NCBI GenBank assembly: GCA_019313605.1
Contig: JAFDAW010000046.1
Span: 1 to 20,058 of the forward strand
Reading direction: 5' to 3'
DNA from: Deltaproteobacteria bacterium
GTDB lineage: Bacteria; Myxococcota_A; UBA9160; SMWR01
Length of the DNA: 20,058 nt
Made by a program: the position numbers and the translations under genes
The notes under the pieces: generated by a model
Database searches by the model: none
What the model was told of the DNA's origin: nothing
What the model saw: only the letters and a program-made list of their open reading frames with translations
Shown here: positions 15,407 to 20,058 of the stretch, piece after piece
How the letters are laid out: each line of letters opens with the position of its first letter
Position numbering within the stretch: the first letter of the stretch is position 1

Positions 15407-15730
15407 ATGGCTGAAATTGTCGATGTGACGGATCAGAACTTCGAAGCGGAGATTTTGAAATCCGACAAACCGGTGATCATCGACTTCTGGGCGGAATGGT
15501 GCGCACCGTGCAAGCAGATCGCCCCCATGATCAAGGACCTCGCCGAGCAGTACGGCGATCGGATCAAGATCGCGAAGATGGACATCGATTCGAATCCCGG
15601 CACCCCGGGCCAGTACGGAATCCGCGCGATCCCGACGATTCTGTCCTTCAAGGACGGCCAGGTCGTGGACCAACTGCAAGGCGCACGCCCCAAGGCGGAC
15701 TTCGAAGCGGCGATCGAGAAGCTGCTCTAG
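15407..15730 (+). CDS. trxA: Thioredoxin (CAPC active site)
   Basis: A 107-residue classical thioredoxin. The redox site is WCAPCK (Cys32, Cys35) within VIIDFWAEWCAPCKQIAPMI. The cis-proline loop is IRAIPTILSFKDG (Pro76) and the C-terminal helix is ADFEAAIEKLL. The canonical residue between the cysteines is Gly-Pro; here Ala-Pro, a variant seen in several lineages. No signal peptide, so it acts in the cytosol on disulfides of reductases and other targets. The ATG at 15407 follows an AGGAGAGCAGG purine tract; an upstream in-frame open region is not protein-like. The stop is 9 bases from the convergent cytochrome gene's stop. Confidence 0.96.
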   Translation: MAEIVDVTDQNFEAEILKSDKPVIIDFWAEWCAPCKQIAPMIKDLAEQYGDRIKIAKMDIDSNPGTPGQYGIRAIPTILSFKDGQVVDQLQGARPKADFEAAIEKLL

Positions 15731-15754
15731 TACCCGGAATCAGTGCTGCTTCTC
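15716..15754. terminator. Candidate bidirectional hairpin across the trxA/cytochrome convergent ends
   Basis: GAGAAGC at 15716-15722 pairs with GCTTCTC at 15748-15754, extended by two more pairs after a mismatch. The loop contains both stop codons. No T-tract follows on either strand, so a termination role is inferred from position only. Confidence 0.35.
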
Positions 15755-16273
15755 CTGGGATGACGGGCCGGTCGACGCCAGCCTCTCCCAGGTGGCCTCG
15801 TCGACAACCTGTTGCTTCCAGGTGGCGTGACAGGCCGTGCAGATCTCGAGAGTCGCGCCGAGCTGCTCCAGGACGCCCACGCGGTCACCCTCGCGCGCCG
15901 CGGCCGCGACGCGGTCGACCCTCTGATGGAAGGCGAGTGCTTGCTCGGTGAACCCCGGCGCGGCCGCTCCCATCCGCGTACACATTTGTCTCGTGCCTTC
16001 CGAGAAACCAATGCGCTGCGCCGCGCGTTCGATTGTGGCGAAGTCATCGCTCACGAGCGCACCGATGATCTCCTTTACCACGAGCAGGTGATCGCGCATG
16101 TTCTCCTTCTGGCGCTTGGCCATCATCGGCGGCAGGGGAAGGGGTGTGCGCAGGTCGATGCGATCGAGCTTCTCCGCGGCTGAAGCCGGCAGCTCAGGTG
16201 CAGTGGATGTCTCGGGTGTACAAGCGCCCATCCAAACGAGTGTCAAACCGAGAAGAAGGAACATTCGAGTCAT
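15740..16273 (-). CDS. Class II c-type (cytochrome c'-like) lipoprotein
   Basis: A 177-residue exported protein. The signal MTRMFLLLGLTLVWMGAC suggests lipoprotein processing at Cys18, although the lipobox (WMGA-C) is not ideal. After a Pro/Ala/Glu linker there are four amphipathic helical stretches (MMAKRQKENMRDHLLVVKEI, DDFATIERAAQRIGFSEG, PGFTEQALAFHQRVDRVAAA, VGVLEQLGATLEICTACH). A single heme-binding CxxCH (145-149) lies near the C terminus, CTACHATWK, as in cytochrome c'/c556. It probably carries electrons or binds small ligands at the envelope. The ATG at 16273 has AGGAG 6 bases upstream, and a good promoter lies directly in front. Convergent with trxA. Confidence 0.85.
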   Translation of the reverse strand: MTRMFLLLGLTLVWMGACTPETSTAPELPASAAEKLDRIDLRTPLPLPPMMAKRQKENMRDHLLVVKEIIGALVSDDFATIERAAQRIGFSEGTRQMCTRMGAAAPGFTEQALAFHQRVDRVAAAAREGDRVGVLEQLGATLEICTACHATWKQQVVDEATWERLASTGPSSQEKQH

Positions 16274-16302
16274 TCGGAACTCCTTTCGTCAGAACCCACG
16301 AA

Positions 16303-16330
16303 AGTATATCCCTCCCACTACCGGTCCCAA
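16303..16330 (-). promoter_or_regulatory. Candidate sigma-70 promoter of the cytochrome lipoprotein gene
   Basis: On the minus strand TTGGGA and TATACT are separated by 16 bases. TATACT is one mismatch from consensus and sits 29 bases before the ATG, leaving about 22 nt of leader that contains the AGGAG site. Confidence 0.5.
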
Positions 16331-16392
16331 CCATCTCGATCCCTACGTGTGAAGCCCCGTATTGATTACAAAAATAAGTTCCAACAAAAGAC

Positions 16393-16423
16393 TTGACATT
16401 TCGCCTTGAAACCCGGCCTATGA
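16393..16423 (+). promoter_or_regulatory. Weak candidate promoter for the Sel1 lipoprotein gene
   Basis: A perfect TTGACA occurs in the only AT-rich patch of this gap. The possible -10 boxes (CTATGA with 19-base spacing, TATGAG with 20) are badly spaced, so the -10 assignment is doubtful. Start codon is about 65 bases downstream. Confidence 0.3.
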
Positions 16424-16487
16424 GGCAGATTCTGCGACACGATCGCGTTTCGCTCGCGCGATATCTCATCGCGAGGAGGGTCGAGAG

Positions 16488-17201
16488 ATGGCGACAGCGG
16501 CGGGGAGAGCGGCGACGGTTCTCGCAATGGCATTTTGCTTGGCATTTTCTTCCGGGTGCGCACAGCGCCATCTGGAGAGTGCCTCTCAGAGTCTCGAGAA
16601 AGAGGATTACGAGAGCGCCGTCACCTCTCTGGAATTGGGCGCACAAAAAGGCGACAGGCGCTGCGCGTACCTTCTCGGTGCCATGTTGATCTCTGGAGAG
16701 AGCATTGATGCCGATCTCGCCGAAGGCGAGCGTTGGATACGCGAAGCTGCAGAAGCAGAACTCCCCATCGCCCAGGCGTATCTCGGAATCCTCTACGCAA
16801 ATGGCGAAGGCGTCGAGAAAGACTTGACCACGGCAGCGGAGTGGTATCGGAGGGCGGCGGAGTACGGCAACTCGCTCGGCCAGACGGCCTTTGGCGTCGC
16901 CACATTCCACGGGATGGGCGTGCCCGCGGATCCGATGGAAGGCTATTCGTGGACGAAACTCGCTGCCGATCAGGGCTACCCGAGGGCGATCGCAAATCTT
17001 TCCGAAATGTCTAACGAATTGACAAAGAAAGAGCGGGAGCAAGCAGAAAAACGGGCAGCGCGATTTCACCCCAAGGAGAACGAGGGCAGCGACCCGGACT
17101 TCCCCGGCAATCGGGAGTACCGGCCCTTCACGAACGTTCGCGGACTGGCACCTTCTTTCAGGGGTGCGGCGAAGCACTCGGTTCCACCCCCTCAACGCTG
17201 A
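16488..17201 (+). CDS. Sel1-repeat (SLR) lipoprotein
   Basis: A 237-residue secreted repeat protein. The signal peptide ends in AFSSGC, so lipidation at Cys24 is likely. Three SLR units follow at about 59-94, 95-130 and 131-166; the best is AQAYLGILYANGEGVEKDLT through AAEWYRRAAEYGN. Before them is a TPR-like helix (EDYESAVTSLELGAQKG). The last 65 residues are charged and then proline/basic-rich, without repeats. SLR proteins are scaffolds for protein-protein contacts, often at the envelope. The ATG has GGAGG 8 bases upstream. A 5-bp hairpin (17202-17216) begins on the first base after the stop. The gene seems stand-alone; no partner is apparent. Confidence 0.9.
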   Translation: MATAAGRAATVLAMAFCLAFSSGCAQRHLESASQSLEKEDYESAVTSLELGAQKGDRRCAYLLGAMLISGESIDADLAEGERWIREAAEAELPIAQAYLGILYANGEGVEKDLTTAAEWYRRAAEYGNSLGQTAFGVATFHGMGVPADPMEGYSWTKLAADQGYPRAIANLSEMSNELTKKEREQAEKRAARFHPKENEGSDPDFPGNREYRPFTNVRGLAPSFRGAAKHSVPPPQR

Positions 17202-17216
17202 CTGCCTATTTGGCAG
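17202..17216 (+). terminator. Small hairpin directly after the Sel1 gene stop
   Basis: CTGCC-TATTT-GGCAG is a perfect 5-bp stem. It starts on the base after the TGA and ends one base before the ATG of the next fragment. Too short for a confident terminator and no T-tract follows; it could instead cover the start of the next reading frame. Confidence 0.25.
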
Positions 17217-17217
17217 A

Positions 17218-17433
17218 ATGACGGGTTGTCGTAAGGCGCCCGCAGTGCTGTTTGCTGCTCTCTTCACCATCTCTGGTCTTGGCCGCACGCATCCGGCTCA
17301 CGCAGCAACCGGCGACCTTGACTTCAGCTTCGGGACGAGCGGGAAGGTGACAACGGACTTCAGCGGCCACCACAGGCGATTCGCTGTCGTCATCCAGCTG
17401 GACGGCAAGGCTGCTCGCACCTCATCACCTTGA
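17218..17433 (+). pseudogene. Truncated delta-60 repeat secreted protein fragment
   Basis: A 71-codon open frame. Residues 1-29 form a signal peptide (VLFAALFTISGL, cleavage near AHA-A). The mature part starts ATGDLDFSFGTSGKVTTDFS and continues FAVVIQLDGK, which is the first unit of a delta-60 repeat (usual form GxLDxxFGxxGKVxTDF ... AxAVAIQxDGKIVVAG). Family members normally carry many such repeats over several hundred residues. Here the unit breaks at DGKAARTSSP and stops. I find no continuation of the repeat in other frames before the nitrilase gene. There is no ribosome site before the ATG. It is best read as a remnant, though a short secreted peptide cannot be excluded. Confidence 0.65.
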
Positions 17434-17567
17434 TCACGGCTGCATTTTCTCTTCGCCATAATCCGCCTTCACGGCTCGATTCAGCAGACTACTGTTTGCT
17501 TGTGGGAGTTCTACATTCAGCCCCCGCTCCGCTTTGCATCCAAGAGTATTCTGACGAGGCACGCTGG

Positions 17568-18518
17568 TCACACTTCTTCAGGATCGCTCGATATGTCTGA
17601 TTCGCAATCTGAAACTTTCGCGTCCACGACCTGCTGGCGTGGCTCTTTGTTGACGTGCAGTTGAAATACGTCGGGCCGCGAGTAGTGTCCTGCCACATCA
17701 CACCACGCCTTGGCTTTATAGATCTCCTTCATGGAGCAATCTGCAACCAGAATCGTTTCACCTTCGGCTGGGCCGGCGATGATTTCTCCGTATGGATCGA
17801 TGATGCAACTCTCACCGAGTTGTTCGTAAGCAACCTCTCGGTACTTTTCGGGGACGAGGTCGGGCGCCAGTGTCGCTCCAACGTCGATGACATAGGCCGC
17901 CGCCTGGGAGGCAAATGCCCGAGACAGAAATTCATGGCGACTGTCATCGCCGCCAGGCCAGGTCGCGATGTGAATTTGTGTGCCTAGAGCCATCAACGCA
18001 TAGCCTGGCAATGCCATGTTGTGCTCCCAACAATTCAGGCCGCTGATCTTTCCATAAGGGCGTTCATATACGACCAGGCTACTACCGTCCCCCTCGCCCC
18101 AGATGGTTCGCTCCCTGTTGGTCGGCTTGAGTTTTCGGTGTCGCCCCAGAATCTCGCCTTCGTTGCTGATGAAGAGCAGCGTGCAATAAACCGTTCCCTG
18201 GGTTCGGCCGTCTCTTTCCGCAATCCCGATGACGACATCCATATTTGCGGTACGGGCGGCATCGCAAAGCTGATCCGTTGTGTCGCTTGGAACTTCAACC
18301 GCATTGGCAATGTACTCAGCGGCCATCTCCTCCGTGGAAGCTCCCCAGACGAAGAACGGATATCCGGGCAGCCATGTTTCACTGAAGGCTGCGATCCTGG
18401 CTCCAGTAGCACCAGCTTTCCGAATGAGTTCACAAGCTTTTTGGGTGGACGCCTCGCGATCGAAATAGACAGGAGCTGCCTGTATCGCCGCGAGTTTGAA
18501 TTCAGAGTACTCGGTCAT
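17568..18518 (-). CDS. Nitrilase (carbon-nitrogen hydrolase family)
   Basis: A 316-residue enzyme expected to hydrolyse a nitrile to a carboxylic acid and ammonia. The Glu-Lys-Cys triad is intact: E47 in FSETWLPGYPFFVWG, K129 in GRHRKLKPTNRERTIWGEGD and C163 in GLNCWEHNMALPGYALMA. The Cys-Trp-Glu after the nucleophile and the RTIWGEGDGS segment mark true nitrilases rather than amidases, carbamoylases or cyanide hydratases; the substrate cannot be read from sequence. Nitrilases form helical oligomers in the cytosol. AGGGGA lies 5 bases before the ATG. The C terminus after about residue 285 is polar and acidic. The coding DNA is noticeably less GC-rich than the hem and polA region, and no regulator, amidase or nitrile hydratase is adjacent, suggesting acquisition by transfer. 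Confidence 0.93.
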   Translation of the reverse strand: MTEYSEFKLAAIQAAPVYFDREASTQKACELIRKAGATGARIAAFSETWLPGYPFFVWGASTEEMAAEYIANAVEVPSDTTDQLCDAARTANMDVVIGIAERDGRTQGTVYCTLLFISNEGEILGRHRKLKPTNRERTIWGEGDGSSLVVYERPYGKISGLNCWEHNMALPGYALMALGTQIHIATWPGGDDSRHEFLSRAFASQAAAYVIDVGATLAPDLVPEKYREVAYEQLGESCIIDPYGEIIAGPAEGETILVADCSMKEIYKAKAWCDVAGHYSRPDVFQLHVNKEPRQQVVDAKVSDCESDISSDPEEV

Positions 18519-18783
18519 TGTCTTCCCCTCGGGCCGATTCGCTACTCAACAGAATGATGGGTGATCGGACTCTACCAATCGATAGAGCAGCGGATCGGGA
18601 TTCGTCGCAACGGGATGACCGACGAGATCCATTAGCGGGAGATCCGAGCTTCGCGCCTGAGGATGTTCGTCTCGAGAAGTACTTCACGTCGACTTTGTCC
18701 CACCATGCTTGATGCTGGTGATCCGTTCCCAGTGACGAATCCAAAGTTTACTGGATTCTTGTACGTTCGGGACGCCCTTCGCG

Positions 18784-18832
18784 ATCGGAGACGAGACGCA
18801 GGTCTCCCAAGAGATTGGAAATCTCGTCCGAT
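18784..18832. repeat. 11-bp bulged inverted repeat
   Basis: ATCGGA-ga-CGAGA (18784-18796) pairs with TCTCG-TCCGAT (18822-18832), leaving a two-base bulge. Inside the loop a second perfect pair, GAGATT/AATCTC (18811-18816 and 18820-18825), competes with the right arm. It could be a terminator, an operator or part of a structured RNA. Confidence 0.45.
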
Positions 18833-18949
18833 TACTTGAATGTGTGTAGAAGAACCGCCATCGGTGCCTAGCAGCGAGGCTACAGCGAGATGCAGGGAGG
18901 CTGCAGATTCGGTGATTCCTGACGCGCCCCGGGAAAAACCTGATGCGCT

Positions 18950-19035
18950 AAGGGTCCGATTCATGCAAAGATGCCCCTCCGGAGGGATCGGAGCGCCGGG
19001 GGCTCACGAATTTGCGGAGCCCTGCCTGAGGCACA
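18950..19035 (+). promoter_or_regulatory. Structured 5' leader of the propeller gene, alternative stems
   Basis: In order on the plus strand: TCCGAT pairs with ATCGGA around a CCCTCCGGAGGG palindrome; GCCCC can pair with the following GGGGGC; the same G-run can instead form GGGCTC-11 bases-GAGCCC, so these two stems exclude each other; then TGCC-TGA-GGCA. The cluster ends about 40 bases before the start codon, upstream of the AGGAG ribosome site. The layout resembles a leader that switches between folds. I cannot assign it to a known riboswitch class. Confidence 0.4.
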
Positions 19036-19077
19036 GCGATCGAAAAAATATGCGTCTGGGAAAAGGAGCAGGGAAAT

Positions 19078-20058
19078 ATGCAGCGCCGAACCGCAAGCGG
19101 GTATCGCCGGAGCGGTCGACGCGATCGAGTCCCCGGACGGGTCTACGGATCGCTCGTCGCATGTCTGACACTATTATCGGGAGCGCCGCTCGCTAGCGCG
19201 CAGTCCACATTCCTCACCTTCGACACCCTGCAGGGGCGCCCGATCGCGATCTCGCCGGATGGGACGAGGCTGTTCGCGGTCGACACGCCCGACAACCACC
19301 TCGAGATTTTCGACATCGACATCAATGGCGACCTCGTACCGGCGGGATCGGTTCCGGTCGGCATGGAACCCACGGCCGTCGCAGCGCGCAGCGACGACGA
19401 GGTCTGGGTGGTGAACTTTCTCTCCGACAGCGTAAGCGTCGTGGATGTCTCGGGCAGCGTGCCGCGGGTCGCCCGCACGCTGCTCGTCGGCGACGAGCCG
19501 AGCGACATCGTCTTCGCCGGACCGGGAGACGGCCGCGCGTTCATCACCACGGCCCACCGAGGCCAGAACAGCCCCTACCCCGATGGCGAGTACGACGCGC
19601 CAGGCGTCGGGCGCGCGGACATCTGGGTCTTCAACGCGACCGATCTGGGCACTTCGCTGGGCGGTGACGAGATCACGATCATCACGGTCTTCAGCGACAA
19701 GCCGCGCGCGCTCGCGCGCTCGACGGACAGCTCGAAGGTCTACGCGGCGGGCTTTCACTCGGGCAACCAGACGATGACATTGAATTCGAGCTTCATCTGT
19801 ACGACAGGCACGACGGCGTTGAACAACAACACTCCCGAACCGGCCTGCAGCCTCGCCGGCGGAACCTCTCCCGGCGGCATGCCGCCCCCGCACCAGAACC
19901 GCACCCCGGACGAGATCGACCGGCCAGAAAATGGGCTCATCGTCAAGTGGAAGCGCGATGGGGTGACCAACGCCTGGCAGGACGAGCTCGGCCGCGGCTG
20001 GAACGACTGGGTGAAGTTCAACCTGCCCGATCGCGACGTCTTCGAGATCGACGACAAC
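19078..20058 (+). CDS. Secreted beta-propeller repeat protein, N-terminal 327 residues (runs off right edge)
   Basis: Open from the ATG at 19078 (AGGAG 9 bases upstream) to the window end. An Arg-rich n-region (RRTASGYRRSGRRDR) precedes a hydrophobic core (VYGSLVACLTLLSGAPLASA) with likely cleavage before QS. Propeller blades of YVTN type follow: PIAISPDGTRLFAVDTPDNH, LEIFDIDINGDLVPAGSVPV, EPTAVAARSDDEVWVVNFLS, SDSVSVVDVSG, and GDEPSDIVFAG with RAFITTAH. Later come inserts with FICTTG and EPACSLAGG (a possible disulfide) and a Gly/Pro-rich GGTSPGGMPPPHQNRTPDEI. The strongly Asp/Asn-rich surface suits an exported protein. Proteins of this kind are often much longer and sometimes end in heme-binding domains; that part is outside the window. 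Exact function unknown. GC content returns to the level of the left half here. Confidence 0.85.
   Translation, partial: MQRRTASGYRRSGRRDRVPGRVYGSLVACLTLLSGAPLASAQSTFLTFDTLQGRPIAISPDGTRLFAVDTPDNHLEIFDIDINGDLVPAGSVPVGMEPTAVAARSDDEVWVVNFLSDSVSVVDVSGSVPRVARTLLVGDEPSDIVFAGPGDGRAFITTAHRGQNSPYPDGEYDAPGVGRADIWVFNATDLGTSLGGDEITIITVFSDKPRALARSTDSSKVYAAGFHSGNQTMTLNSSFICTTGTTALNNNTPEPACSLAGGTSPGGMPPPHQNRTPDEIDRPENGLIVKWKRDGVTNAWQDELGRGWNDWVKFNLPDRDVFEIDDN

Larger units (their letters stand above)
18519..19077. other. 559-base gene-free stretch with several inverted repeats
   Basis: Open frames here on both strands lack ribosome sites and have arginine/serine-rich shadow composition. Inverted repeats I can see: GAATCCA/TGGATTC (18737-18758, 8-base loop); ATCGGAgaCGAGA/TCTCGTCCGAT (18784-18832); and a crowded set from about 18950 to 19035 next to the propeller gene, listed separately. 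No tRNA, IS end or recognisable pseudogene was found. It must hold the nitrilase promoter at its left end and probably the propeller promoter, but no convincing -35/-10 pair was seen. Confidence 0.6.

Noticed and set aside
17202..17433. Complete small secreted protein instead of a delta-60 remnant
   Set aside because: The repeat unit ends mid-motif and there is no ribosome site, so truncation is more likely. Not fully excluded.
18632..18964. Minus-strand 110-codon open frame upstream of the nitrilase
   Set aside because: No ribosome site, Ser/Arg-rich shadow composition, and it runs through several inverted repeats.
18930..19035. Cyclic di-GMP-I (GEMM) riboswitch before the propeller gene
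   Set aside because: Only a GCAAAG element and general stem content fit. The conserved GAAA tetraloop and GGCAAACC/GGGUUGCC-type pairing are not seen.
18840..19196. Plus-strand 118-codon open frame before and over the propeller gene start
   Set aside because: No ribosome site, no recognisable fold, and it overlaps the signal peptide region of the propeller gene in another frame.

Overview
The window looks like part of a chromosome from a high-GC, Gram-negative-type bacterium. Family-level features suggest an uncultured deltaproteobacterial or myxobacterial lineage, but I cannot prove the taxon from sequence alone. Supporting hints are dense GC-rich coding, two predicted lipoproteins, a c-type cytochrome, a CobA-HemD fusion, a delta-60 repeat remnant and a large secreted beta-propeller protein. 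I see no phage, IS element, CRISPR array, tRNA or rRNA.

Right to left on the minus strand from about 15.2 kb to 0 lies mostly housekeeping content. A macrodomain gene is preceded by a 21-codon leader ORF. Then comes a tetrapyrrole operon: hemX-like membrane protein, hemA, hemC, cobA-hemD fusion, hemB, and a small DUF4177-like gene. The hem genes overlap by 4 bases at every junction, mostly as GTGA. Together they make uroporphyrinogen III from glutamyl-tRNA and open the siroheme branch. The hemA copy is broken: a net loss of about 41 nt removes the glycine-rich NADPH loop and shifts the frame.

After one plus-strand hypothetical gene (8330-8764) the minus strand resumes. It carries a CBS-pair protein, a tandem universal stress protein, rnhB, truD, cysK, acpP, polA, an ECF sigma factor and the start of its likely anti-sigma factor, which runs off the left edge. 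PolA and RnhB pair naturally in RNA primer and ribonucleotide removal. PolA has lost the proofreading residues, and RnhB has a changed GRG motif.

On the right, thioredoxin (plus) converges on a cytochrome c'-like lipoprotein (minus), followed by a Sel1-repeat lipoprotein (plus). From about 17.2 to 19.1 kb the DNA is visibly less GC-rich. It holds a truncated delta-60 repeat secreted-protein fragment, a complete stand-alone nitrilase (minus), and a 559-base gene-free stretch. That stretch ends in a highly structured leader for a secreted beta-propeller protein that runs off the right edge.

The best second-look items are the hemA lesion, the macrodomain leader peptide with its stop-start coupling, the structured leader before the propeller gene, the variant RNase HII, and the sigma/anti-sigma pair coupled to polA.
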